Source of the DNA: UBA6049 sp965662345
Lineage (GTDB): Bacteria > Bacteroidota > Bacteroidia > Flavobacteriales_G > Salibacteraceae
Length of the DNA: 64,000 nucleotides
Assembly: GCA_965662345.1 (NCBI GenBank)
Contig: CBFIHE010000007.1
Coordinates: 35,793-99,792 of the forward strand
Direction: 5' to 3'
Part shown: one piece after another, positions 55,778-64,000 of the stretch
How the letters are laid out: each line of letters starts with the position of its first letter
Numbering within the stretch: the first letter of the stretch is position 1
Notes under the pieces: model-generated
The model's database searches: none
Told to the model about the DNA's origin: nothing
Seen by the model: only the letters and a program-made list of their open reading frames with translations
Translations under genes and position numbers: made by a program

Positions 55778-55824
55778 ATATTTCGGTTTGGTTGTTCCCA
55801 GCTAAAAAAGCGATTTTTGCCACG

Positions 55825-56010
55825 ATGAGCGAAGATTTATCTGGCTTTTTTAATAAACCAAAACTAGACCCTGAAGATTTCTACATGTCTGTAGATGGGT
55901 ATATTGTTTTTACGGAAACATATCACCTCAAACGCGGTTATTGTTGCCAAAGCAGATGTAAACATTGCCCCTACGGATTCAATAAAAAGAAAAAGCGCAC
56001 ATCGCCTTAA
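55825..56010 (+). CDS. Small cysteine-rich DUF5522 protein
   Basis: This 61-residue protein has the DUF5522 core VFTETYHLKRGYCCQSRCKHCPYGF, with four closely spaced cysteines (a possible metal site), and ends in KKKKRTSP. The ATG at 55825 is preferred over 55792 because the conserved part begins soon after. A GATTTTTG box (one mismatch to TAnnTTTG) ends 5 bases before it. The gene lies 10 bases before hutU, so the two probably share a transcript. Function is unknown. Confidence 0.82.
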   Translation: MSEDLSGFFNKPKLDPEDFYMSVDGYIVFTETYHLKRGYCCQSRCKHCPYGFNKKKKRTSP

Positions 56011-56020
56011 TTCAATGCAT

Positions 56021-58021
56021 ATGACTTTTAAAGAAGCGATACAAGAAGGAATACCATTATCTCTACCTAGCCCAAAACCTTACGATACCAGTATGAGTCA
56101 TGCTCCAAAACGCAAGGAGATACTCACAGAAGAAGAAAAGGTTTTGGCCCTAAGCAATGCGTTGCGCTATTTTCCAGAGGAGCAACACGCTACACTTGCC
56201 TCTGAATTTGCAGAAGAATTACGTAACTACGGAAGAATCTACATGCATAGATTTAGACCAGATTACGCTATGTATGCGAGACCCATAAATGAATACCCCG
56301 CAAAAAGCGAACAGGCCGCAGCCATAATGTTGATGATCCAAAACAATCTAGACCCTGCCGTGGCTCAACATCCGCATGAGCTCATTACCTATGGTGGGAA
56401 TGGTGGAGTATTTCAAAATTGGGCACAATACAGACTCACCATGAAGTACTTGTGTGAGATGACAGACACGCAGACGTTGGTTATGTATAGTGGTCACCCA
56501 ATGGGGCTTTTCCCATCTCATGAAAAGGCACCCCGTGTTGTTGTTACCAATGGGATGATGATTCCAAACTACTCTAAGCCAGATGATTGGGAGAAGTTTA
56601 ACGCCTTGGGCGTTACGCAATACGGTCAAATGACAGCTGGTTCGTACATGTACATTGGCCCACAAGGGATTGTACACGGCACTACCATTACTGTTATGAA
56701 TGCGGCAAGAATGATTACTAAACCAGGAGAATCGCTGGAAGGCAAATTATTTGTGACAGCCGGCTTAGGGGGTATGAGTGGTGCTCAACCCAAAGCGGGA
56801 AATATAGCTGGTGTAACAAGCATTACAGCTGAAATAAACCCCAAAGCCGCCACAAAACGTCATGAACAAGGATGGGTTGATGAGTTGGTTGATGATGTAG
56901 ATCAAGCCATTGACTTAGCCATCGATTTCATGTCTAAAAAAGAAGCTAAGTCCATTGCCTACATTGGTAACATTGTAACCTTATGGGAGCGCCTAGTAGA
57001 GCGAAAAGTGCATGTACACTTAGGATCTGATCAAACTTCATTGCACAATCCATGGGCTGGAGGATACTACCCTGTAGATATGGCTTTTGAAGAAGCAAAC
57101 GACCTAATGGCAGCTAACCCGGAGGCCTTTAAAAATGCCATTCAAGAAACCTTGAAACGACATGCTAAAGCCATAAATACCCTGCACGAAAGAGGTATGT
57201 ATTTCTTTGATTATGGGAACGCATTCCTTCTAGAAAGCTCAAGAGCCGGTGCAGATGTTGTTGAAGGAACGGGCTTCAAATATCCATCGTATGTGCAAGA
57301 TATTCTAGGGCCAATGTGCTTTGATTACGGTTTTGGACCTTTTAGGTGGGTTTGTGCATCAGGTAAACCAGAAGATTTAGACTACACCGATCAAATCGCT
57401 TTGGATGTGATGCGTGAGATGATGGTTGATGCTCCCAATGAGATAAAGCAGCAAATGCAAGATAACATCCGTTGGATTGAAGAAGCAAAGGAAAACAAGC
57501 TTGTTGTGGGTTCTCAAGCTCGCATACTTTATGCAGATGCTGAAGGCAGAGTGAAAATTGCAGCAGCGTTTAACCAGGCTATCAGAGACGGTAAAATTGG
57601 TTCTGTTGTTTTAGGTAGAGATCACCATGACGTAGCAGGAACTGATTCTCCTTACCGCGAAACATCTAATATCTACGATGGCTCGCAGTTTACGGCAGAT
57701 ATGGCCGTTCACAACTTCGTAGGAGATGCATTCAGAGGTGCAACATGGATTAGCCTACACAATGGCGGTGGTGTTGGCTGGGGAGAAGTTATGAATGGCG
57801 GATTTGGTATGCTGCTAGATGGCAGCGAACAAGCAGACATTAATCTCAAACAAATGCTCTTTTGGGATGTAAATAATGGAGTAGCACGTAGATGTTGGGC
57901 TAGAAACGAAGAAGCCAGATTCGCCATTGAACGTGAGATGGAAAGAACCCCTAACTTAAAAGTTACCTTACCAAACTTGGCTAGTCAAACCATTATACGA
58001 GATGCCCTCAAAAAGGCCTAA
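56021..58021 (+). CDS. hutU: Urocanate hydratase
   Basis: This 666-residue NAD-dependent enzyme converts urocanate to imidazolonepropionate, the second step of histidine breakdown. NAD-binding YGGNGGVFQNWAQY, TAGLGGMSGAQPKAGNIAG and the block LGRDHHDVAGTDSPYRETSN are diagnostic. It is the long form (about 660-670) rather than the 550-residue enterobacterial type. The frame is open from 55895, but homology starts at MTFKEAIQEGIP; ATG 56015 is an alternative two codons upstream. Confidence 0.96.
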   Translation: MTFKEAIQEGIPLSLPSPKPYDTSMSHAPKRKEILTEEEKVLALSNALRYFPEEQHATLASEFAEELRNYGRIYMHRFRPDYAMYARPINEYPAKSEQAAAIMLMIQNNLDPAVAQHPHELITYGGNGGVFQNWAQYRLTMKYLCEMTDTQTLVMYSGHPMGLFPSHEKAPRVVVTNGMMIPNYSKPDDWEKFNALGVTQYGQMTAGSYMYIGPQGIVHGTTITVMNAARMITKPGESLEGKLFVTAGLGGMSGAQPKAGNIAGVTSITAEINPKAATKRHEQGWVDELVDDVDQAIDLAIDFMSKKEAKSIAYIGNIVTLWERLVERKVHVHLGSDQTSLHNPWAGGYYPVDMAFEEANDLMAANPEAFKNAIQETLKRHAKAINTLHERGMYFFDYGNAFLLESSRAGADVVEGTGFKYPSYVQDILGPMCFDYGFGPFRWVCASGKPEDLDYTDQIALDVMREMMVDAPNEIKQQMQDNIRWIEEAKENKLVVGSQARILYADAEGRVKIAAAFNQAIRDGKIGSVVLGRDHHDVAGTDSPYRETSNIYDGSQFTADMAVHNFVGDAFRGATWISLHNGGGVGWGEVMNGGFGMLLDGSEQADINLKQMLFWDVNNGVARRCWARNEEARFAIEREMERTPNLKVTLPNLASQTIIRDALKKA

Positions 58022-58103
58022 TTAAAAAAAGCAGGGGGTACATTCTCAATCAAGAGAAATGAGTAGTTTTATGTTTTAGAGGTTTGCTCTATAACAATTA
58101 CTC

Positions 58104-60159
58104 ATGAGGCTCTGGTCTCTTTTAATTGCGGTTTTTATTCTGCTCGATGTTTCGGGAGCAAGACCTGTTGCCATTAACGGAGTTTTAGACCTTCGTGATT
58201 ACGACCTCAACACAGACAAACCTATCCTACTCAAAGGCGAATGGGAGTTTCATTGGAGTGAACTAAAAGGTCCTCTTTGAGAATGATATCCCAGGAATTT
58301 CTATCATTCACGTTCCAACTGCATGGACGAACAAGCTATTACCAGATGGAAATCAGTTACCTGGAACAGGATATGCAACTTACCGCCTTAGAGTACTATT
58401 AGCAGAGGATAACAAGCGACTTGCAATAAAGCTACCCACCACAGGAACTTCTGCCAAGCTCTTCTTAAACGGTGAAGAAGAAGTTAACATTGGGAGTATA
58501 GGAATTGGTAAGAACGAGGGAAGTGCAGATTACAGACCGCAAATAGTTGATTTTAATCAAAAAACAGACACCTTGGAGATTGTGGTTTGGATTTCTAACT
58601 ACGATTTCCACAAGGGCGGCATGTGGCATGCTTTTATGCTTGGTAGCGAGTAATCTCTGCGAGATAAACATGAGCGCGATGTCTTCCTAAGCTTCTTTAC
58701 TCTAGGAGCCATCTTCATAATGGGGCTCTATCATTTAGGGTTGTACATCCAGAGAAAAAAAGACAAATGGAATCTGTGGTTTGCAATAGCTAATTTGATT
58801 GCTGGACTACGCATAGCAGCATCTGGAGAATATATCATATCCTTATTAGGTGAAGTGCCTTGGTGGGTGATTATCCGCATTGAGCTCGGGTCTTTTTTCT
58901 TTGGAATGGCCATTATTTTAATTTATCTCAGATCTCTTTTTACAGTCGAAATGAAGCGTATTCCCTTCCTACTTGGGGTTACTGTTAGTGGCGCGTTTGG
59001 ATTAGCCTCCATTGTTATACCTACCGTTATGTCATCTCTCTTGGTTTTCCCTTTTCAGCTCATCTCCTTTGTGATACTCATATTCTGTATTGTGGTTGTA
59101 GTTCTTGCTGTAAAACACAAAAGACTGGGTAGCAAAGTATTTGCTACAGGATTCTTGGTGTTAGGCGTGTTTATTGCAAACGATATTTTACTCAACATGA
59201 ATCAGATTTACAGTATCTCTATGACTGGTATTGGATTCATTTTATTCCTGCTTTCTCAGAGCTACCTTTTATCTGCCAGATATACATCAACTCTATCTTC
59301 TAATGAAAAACTAACAGAAGAGCTAGATGGAATCAATAGAGGTTTAGAAAAGCAGGTAGAGCAGCGTACGGAAGAGCTTGAAAAATCTTTGGAAGAGCTG
59401 AATCAAAACCAACTCATCATTCAAGAAAAAAATAATGCCCTTGAGATGGCCAACAATACCAGAACTAAGCTATTTGGTATAATTGGTCATGATTTACGTG
59501 GATCTTTAGGTTCTTTGCAAATGGCTCTTCAAAATGTTGAAGAAGACATAGAAGACGGAGACCTAGATGAAGATGAACTTAAAACTACGGTACATGCATT
59601 ATCTAAATCTGCAGGTAAAACCTTTACCCTCTTGAATAACTTATTTGAGTGGGATAAATCACAAATAGGAGAACTACATTATAACCCAGAACCTTTCCGC
59701 CTTCAAGAAATTGTGATGAATAACTTATCACTACTAAAAGAATTGATGGAAGAAAAATCTATTGTTAGTAGTACGAATATAGATCCAGAGGTAATGGTCT
59801 ATGCTGATAAGAACATAATGGATACCGTATTAAGAAACTTGCTTTCTAACGCAATCAAGTTCACTCCTCCATCTGGCAAAACATCAATTTATACTGCTGT
59901 TAGCGAGACAGATAGCGAAGCTCAAGTAAGTGTTACTGATACTGGTGTAGGTATATCTCAAGACCGTATTAACGACATTTTTGAGTACGATAGAAAAAAG
60001 AGCACTGTGGGCACCAATAACGAGACTAGTACGGGCTTAGGTCTTGCTTTGTGTAGAGAGTTTGTAGAAAAAAACCATAGAAGAATTACGGTGAACTCAA
60101 AAGAAAACGATGGCAGCACCTTTATCTTTTCCATACCGCTTAGGAAGCCCGAGCTGTAA
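58104..60159 (+). pseudogene. Broken 7TM-DISM sensor histidine kinase
   Basis: One kinase gene is interrupted twice. The first part (58104-58280) has a signal peptide (MRLWSLLIAVFILLDVSGA) and the start of a 7TMR-DISMED2 domain (LLKGEWEFHW), then stops at TGA 58278. The domain continues in frame +1 (GTGYATYRLRVLL, VVWISNYDFHKGG) to an in-frame TAA at 58651-58653. The remainder is open to 60159: membrane helices, coiled coil, dimerisation His in IIGHDLRGSLG, and ATPase boxes (LLSNAIKFTP, TDTGVGI, GLGLAL). The open frame from ATG 58720 (479 codons) might still yield a kinase lacking the sensor domain. Confidence 0.8.
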
Positions 60160-60171
60160 AGTGCAAATACC

Positions 60172-60179
60172 TACTTTTG
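60172..60179 (+). promoter_or_regulatory. Candidate -7 box for the surface-modification operon
   Basis: TACTTTTG matches TAnnTTTG exactly, 28 bases before the TTG at 60208 and 15 before an ATG at 60195. It would start the CPBP-sulfotransferase-MBOAT-SGNH transcript. Confidence 0.5.
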
Positions 60180-60207
60180 GCACTGGAATCATTTATGTTT
60201 AAAGACA

Positions 60208-60942
60208 TTGGTAGCCAAAATCAAAACGTTTTTTGAACCCCTCGTGGCCGATCGCAAATATGCGATGCTGTTCATATCGGTTATTTTGATTCTTGTAGTC
60301 AAAATCTATGAAGGCGATTCCAAGTTCTATGTAAGTCAATTTGGAGAATATTATACCGATGAAGCCTTGCTGCAATGGCACATGTGGCTGTATCATCATA
60401 TTTCCTCATTGATACTATTCTGCTTAATCCCCCTTCTCATAATAAACCGCGGATTCAAACACAACTTCTTGAGGTATGGACTAGGTCTTGGAGACTGGAG
60501 ATATGGTTTATTTGCAATGGGTCTGGCCATAGTAATTCTGCCTCTATTGGTCTTTAGGTCTAGCTTAAATCCAGAACATGCTGCTTACTATATTGAAAAC
60601 TTTCCGCTAGAGCTAATTACAAGTTCTTGGTACTATTACGCATTATGGGGGTTAACCTATATTCCTCATTACATCGGCTGGGAATTCTTTTTTAGAGGTT
60701 ACATTGGTTTTGGCTTTAAAAGATATCATGGTGCTTTCATGGCAATTATGTTTCAAACCTTGTTAACAGCGCTTATGCACATTGGTAAGCCAGAGGCAGA
60801 AACATGGGCTGCCGTTTTTGGGGGCATCTACTTAGGACTACTCACCTACCGCAGCAACTCTATCTGGTATGCCGTTTTTTTCCATTTTTATCTAGGTATG
60901 CTCAATACCGTGTTCTGTTCCATACAAATACCCGGCTCATGA
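60208..60942 (+). CDS. CPBP-family intramembrane protease
   Basis: This protein of up to 244 residues has about seven helices and the CPBP (CAAX-protease-like) motifs: WEFFFRGYI, LTALMHIG and VFFHFYLG, carrying Glu/Arg and two His; the first Glu of the usual EE pair is Trp. The open frame starts with TTG 60208. An ATG at 60195 lies in another frame and reaches a stop after 13 codons. Removing one T from the T6 run at 60229-60234 would join it to this frame. It overlaps the sulfotransferase gene by 4 bases. Confidence 0.8.
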   Translation: MVAKIKTFFEPLVADRKYAMLFISVILILVVKIYEGDSKFYVSQFGEYYTDEALLQWHMWLYHHISSLILFCLIPLLIINRGFKHNFLRYGLGLGDWRYGLFAMGLAIVILPLLVFRSSLNPEHAAYYIENFPLELITSSWYYYALWGLTYIPHYIGWEFFFRGYIGFGFKRYHGAFMAIMFQTLLTALMHIGKPEAETWAAVFGGIYLGLLTYRSNSIWYAVFFHFYLGMLNTVFCSIQIPGS

Positions 60943-61673
60943 TTACGTTTGTTCATATTCCCAAAACTGCCGGAACTTCATTGCGTCAAGTTTTCATACA
61001 AAATGAAAGTAAAATTCATTATTTGTATGACCGCGATCAATGGAGAAAAGATATTGCAGACCCAAATTTTAAAAAGCCAAATGTGCTCTATGGGCATTTC
61101 GAATACGGCTTCACAGCAGATGCAGGAACCAATCAACGTTACTGTACCTTTTTGCGTGACCCAGAGAAAAGAGTAATCTCACATTACAAGCACATTTTAC
61201 GCTCTCCTGGTGAATTGCATAGGCAAATAGCATCAGAAGTAAATGGGCTCTCAGATTTTTGCAATTATCCTTATGCTAGAAATCTTCAAACACGATTGGT
61301 AAGCGGAATTAGAGATGTAGACGAATTTCACAAAGACCCGAAAAAGGGATTGGAAATAGCAAAAAAGAACATAGAATCATTTCATTGCTTTGGCTTAACG
61401 GAGCGGTTTGATGAATCACTTATTCTTTATTCTGAAGCATTTAACTGGTTTAAACTACCCATACCCCAACAAAACACCTCTCCAGAAAAACAGAGCGGGT
61501 TAGAAGTAACAGAAGCTGATAAGCGAGCGATTTCAAACAGTAACATATACGATGCAGAGCTTTATGCCTTTGCTTCAGAATTGTTTGAAAAAAGAATGCA
61601 ACAGGTTAAACTCTTGAAGCTCAAAATGCTAATCTTGAAGCGTGGCAAGGGTTTAGGAAGATTGATCAAATAG
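60939..61673 (+). CDS. Sulfotransferase-family protein
   Basis: This 244-residue protein begins MITFVHIPKTAGTSLRQVF, whose HIPKTAGTS is the PAPS 5'-phosphosulfate loop. LRDPEKRVISHYKHIL is the 3'-phosphate-binding block. It would transfer sulfate to a carbohydrate, by homology to the sulfotransferase 2 family. The frame is open from 60804, but homology and the ATGA overlap with the CPBP gene fix the start at 60939. It is followed 3 bases later by the MBOAT gene. Confidence 0.87.
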   Translation: MITFVHIPKTAGTSLRQVFIQNESKIHYLYDRDQWRKDIADPNFKKPNVLYGHFEYGFTADAGTNQRYCTFLRDPEKRVISHYKHILRSPGELHRQIASEVNGLSDFCNYPYARNLQTRLVSGIRDVDEFHKDPKKGLEIAKKNIESFHCFGLTERFDESLILYSEAFNWFKLPIPQQNTSPEKQSGLEVTEADKRAISNSNIYDAELYAFASELFEKRMQQVKLLKLKMLILKRGKGLGRLIK

Positions 61674-61676
61674 CAT

Positions 61677-63146
61677 ATGTTTTTTAACTCTATAGAGTAC
61701 CTGATTTTCTTACCGGTGGTTACGGCATTATACTTTCTATTGCCGCAAACCTTGCGTTGGGTACTACTACTAGCTGCAAGCTACTTCTTCTACATGTGGT
61801 GGGAGCCTTGGTATCTACTGCTTATTCTGGCTTCTACTGCCGTAGATTATTGGTGCAGTATTTCCATGAGTAAAAAAGCTGAAGTATCAGAACGGGCACC
61901 TTTCATGGCCATTAGCATTGTGAGCAACCTCTTGATTCTTCTCACCTTTAAGTATTTTAACTTTTTCTCTGATGCTACTCAAAGCTTGGCATCAGTGCTG
62001 GGCATGGAGTATATGGCTCCACATTTAGCGGTATTACTGCCTATGGGCATATCTTTCTATACGCTACAAACCATGGGCTATAGTATAGATGTGTATAAGG
62101 GAACTATTAAGCCAGAGCGGCACCCAGGTATCTTTGCTTTGTATGTCACCTTCTTCCCCCAACTGGTTGCTGGACCTATTGAACGAGCAAAAACACTGTT
62201 GCCGCAATTCAGGCGCAAACATTCTTTCTCTTACCCAAGCACCGTTAAAGGACTTCGGTTGATTCTCTTTGGACTCTTTAAGAAGGTAGTGGTAGCAGAT
62301 CAAATTTCAATCCCTATTGACTACTTGTACGCACATCCAGAAGAATTTGGAGGCATCTCCATTTGGATTACAGCCTTTTTATTTGCTTTTCAGGTGTACT
62401 GCGATTTTGCTGGCTACTCAGACATTGCCGTTGGAAGCGCCAAAATTCTTGGGTTTGATCTAATGACAAACTTCAAAAGGCCATTCGTGGGAAGATCAAT
62501 GGCAGGAATTTGGGCAAGGTGGCACCTATCTTTAACCACATGGTTTAGAGATTACCTTTTTACCCCAATGATTCGAAAAAGAATAAGCTGGAAATTTGCT
62601 TTTATTGCTATTTACGTGATTAGCGGTCTTTGGCACGGGGCAAACTACACTTTTGTTATTTGGGGATTATATAATGGTGCTATAATTGTGATCAGTAGAA
62701 TGATGCCAAAAACAAAGGCGTTTATTCATGGTTTAACAGGCCTTGCAAAGTATCCCAAACTCGATAAATATGTAGACCAGATAGTAACCTTTCTAATCTT
62801 TTCAGTTCCCTCTATGTTCTTTAGGGCTCCTGATATCGGCCTTGCCTTAGAAATGTTTGCCTCTCAATTCACTAATTTAATTCCATCCATTCTTTCAATA
62901 CAGACAGAAGGTTGGAGTCATATAGTTTTATTAGACCAATCTGCAGCTACATGGACTATTGCTCTATTTGGGTTGGCGGTTTTAATAATAGTAGACCATT
63001 ACGAAGAAAAACATGATAACAGTCTTCATAATCTGCTAGATAATTTCCCAAAAGCCGTTAGGTTTACTATGTATATTTTTACGAGCATTCTTATTGTGGC
63101 ATTCTCGGGAACTGTTCAAGAACCCTTTATTTACTTTAGGTTCTAA
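61677..63146 (+). CDS. MBOAT-family membrane O-acyltransferase
   Basis: This 489-residue AlgI-like protein has about 10-12 helices, the blocks FYTLQTMGYSIDVYKG, CDFAGYSDIAVGSAKILGF, WARWHLSLTTWFRDY and the catalytic-His segment ISGLWHGANYTFVIWG. It moves acyl groups, often acetyl, across the membrane to a surface polymer. Its stop overlaps the next ATG by one base, so the SGNH protein is its likely partner. Confidence 0.93.
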   Translation: MFFNSIEYLIFLPVVTALYFLLPQTLRWVLLLAASYFFYMWWEPWYLLLILASTAVDYWCSISMSKKAEVSERAPFMAISIVSNLLILLTFKYFNFFSDATQSLASVLGMEYMAPHLAVLLPMGISFYTLQTMGYSIDVYKGTIKPERHPGIFALYVTFFPQLVAGPIERAKTLLPQFRRKHSFSYPSTVKGLRLILFGLFKKVVVADQISIPIDYLYAHPEEFGGISIWITAFLFAFQVYCDFAGYSDIAVGSAKILGFDLMTNFKRPFVGRSMAGIWARWHLSLTTWFRDYLFTPMIRKRISWKFAFIAIYVISGLWHGANYTFVIWGLYNGAIIVISRMMPKTKAFIHGLTGLAKYPKLDKYVDQIVTFLIFSVPSMFFRAPDIGLALEMFASQFTNLIPSILSIQTEGWSHIVLLDQSAATWTIALFGLAVLIIVDHYEEKHDNSLHNLLDNFPKAVRFTMYIFTSILIVAFSGTVQEPFIYFRF

Positions 63147-64000
63147 TGAAAATTCCTTGGTTACATATCGTCTTTTTTGCCGTACTTCTTGCTGGTGCAG
63201 ATAGAATTACTGGATACGGCATATCTAAAGGAGCTATGGCTTATGAGTATGATAAGCGTTTGGCAGATGTAATTGAAGGTAACTGCAACCATAGGAATAT
63301 AATTTTAGGGTCTTCTAGAGCATTAATAGATGCTGATGCCGTACAACTTAGTAAGGAACTAAATCGTGATTTTTTCAATCTTGGCTTTTCTGGTGCGAAT
63401 ACAGAATTTCATCTTTTCGCGTTGAATTTGTTGCTGGAAAGAAACCAAAAACCAGATACCGTCTTTCTTTTCATAGATGAATTGAGAACGTTTACAGGCA
63501 CCGCCAATGCCAAGTTTAGAGAAGACTTTTTGAGACCTTATGTGCATGACAACATCGTTTATGAGACCTATTGCAATAGAGTAGACAAGAATTACATAGC
63601 TGGAGTACTTTCCTCTGTATACAGGCAAAATGAAAATACAGTTAACGCAATTAGTTACTTAATTAAGGGTACCAAAGCTCCAGACAATACAACAGATGTA
63701 AATGAACGTGGCTCCATACTTTTAGATGATGTAGCTCCAGGATTTACAGGAGAATATCCTCCAAAAAAGAAAGTGTACCCATTAGAAGAAGAAAAACCGT
63801 ATTTAATAACTAGCTTTAAAGAAGTTTTCCCCCTTTGCAAATCAAATGATATTGAACTGATATTGGTATACCCACCTAATTTCAGAAGACCAAACAAGGA
63901 ATTCAAAAACCGCATCCGTACCTTTATGCCTTACTCAGTAACTGAAATTGTTCTAGATACTATATTGCAAGACGCCTCTTTCTATTATGACCGTGGTCAC
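63146..64000 (+). CDS. SGNH-type acyltransferase partner (partial at right edge)
   Basis: The first 285 residues are visible, with no stop before the window ends. An N-terminal hydrophobic anchor (IVFFAVLLAGA) is followed by a domain with the GDSL-type block IILGSSRALID (Ser about 56-57), NLGFSGANTEFH and, at the last visible codons, DRGH (Asp282 and His285), matching the SGNH Asp-x-x-His motif. It resembles AlgJ/AlgX/DltD-type proteins that work with MBOAT enzymes to acylate a polysaccharide. It overlaps the MBOAT stop by one base (TAATG). Confidence 0.8.
   Translation, partial: MKIPWLHIVFFAVLLAGADRITGYGISKGAMAYEYDKRLADVIEGNCNHRNIILGSSRALIDADAVQLSKELNRDFFNLGFSGANTEFHLFALNLLLERNQKPDTVFLFIDELRTFTGTANAKFREDFLRPYVHDNIVYETYCNRVDKNYIAGVLSSVYRQNENTVNAISYLIKGTKAPDNTTDVNERGSILLDDVAPGFTGEYPPKKKVYPLEEEKPYLITSFKEVFPLCKSNDIELILVYPPNFRRPNKEFKNRIRTFMPYSVTEIVLDTILQDASFYYDRGH

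Noticed and set aside
55895..56020. N-terminal extension of hutU
   Set aside because: It overlaps the DUF5522 gene in another frame and homology begins at MTFKEAIQEG.
60804..60938. N-terminal extension of the sulfotransferase frame
   Set aside because: It lies over the CPBP gene in another frame and lacks family similarity; HIPKTAGTS near ATG 60939 is the usual start.

Overview
The window is a gene-dense stretch of a Bacteroidota chromosome, most like a marine Flavobacteriales (Cryomorphaceae/Schleiferiaceae-type) genome. The evidence is a fused lpxC-fabZ gene, the type IX secretion regulator PorX, DUF5723- and PorV/PorQ-type outer-membrane proteins, short Adk and 667-residue-class HutU forms, and repeated TAnnTTTG promoter boxes, the Bacteroidota -7 element. 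No tRNA, rRNA, CRISPR array, insertion sequence or prophage was seen, and no gene-free stretch exceeds 300 bases. Assignment to family level is inference.

Layout. 1-4015 (mostly minus): a clipped ORF, hutH overlapping hisS, a 60-residue conserved-looking protein with its own terminator, and an ECF sigma factor. 4016-6841: uvrA. 6834-12078 (minus): a TetR / ABC exporter / HlyD / TolC operon whose ATPase has non-canonical motifs. 12250-16977: SulP transporter, then crcB, PAP2, obg, adk and hpt. 17055-22142: purK-purE, a PorV/PorQ-like protein, a helix-hairpin-helix outer-membrane protein and a small secreted protein. 22195-28248: one doubtful small ORF, then the tightly coupled minus-strand run porX-tsaE-ald-DUF4258-aroB-aroA. 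28314-34159: HD phosphohydrolase, then lipid A genes lpxD, lpxC-fabZ, lpxA, an orphan ABC ATPase and efp. 34219-41007: a second LpxD-like acyltransferase and a polysaccharide locus (ligase/polymerase, Wzz, Wzx, FkbM, GT4). 40992-42980: rnhB, an exported protein and a cyclophilin lipoprotein.

43069-53793 is the most distinctive part: a membrane-anchored propeller protein, a DUF5723 outer-membrane protein, and a 1420-residue TPR-CHAT protein with the caspase-like His/Cys pair. A strong bidirectional terminator separates these from a divergent pair, a FecR-like secreted protein and a CHASE2 sensor that has no output domain. I propose this as a candidate envelope signalling/protease system; the functional link is inferred from position only.

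53790-64000: a LysM glucosaminidase, a PLP deaminase, a DUF5522 protein and hutU, then a 7TM-DISM histidine kinase broken by one frameshift and one in-frame stop. It ends with a surface-modification operon: CPBP protease, sulfotransferase, MBOAT acyltransferase and an SGNH-type partner that runs off the right edge.
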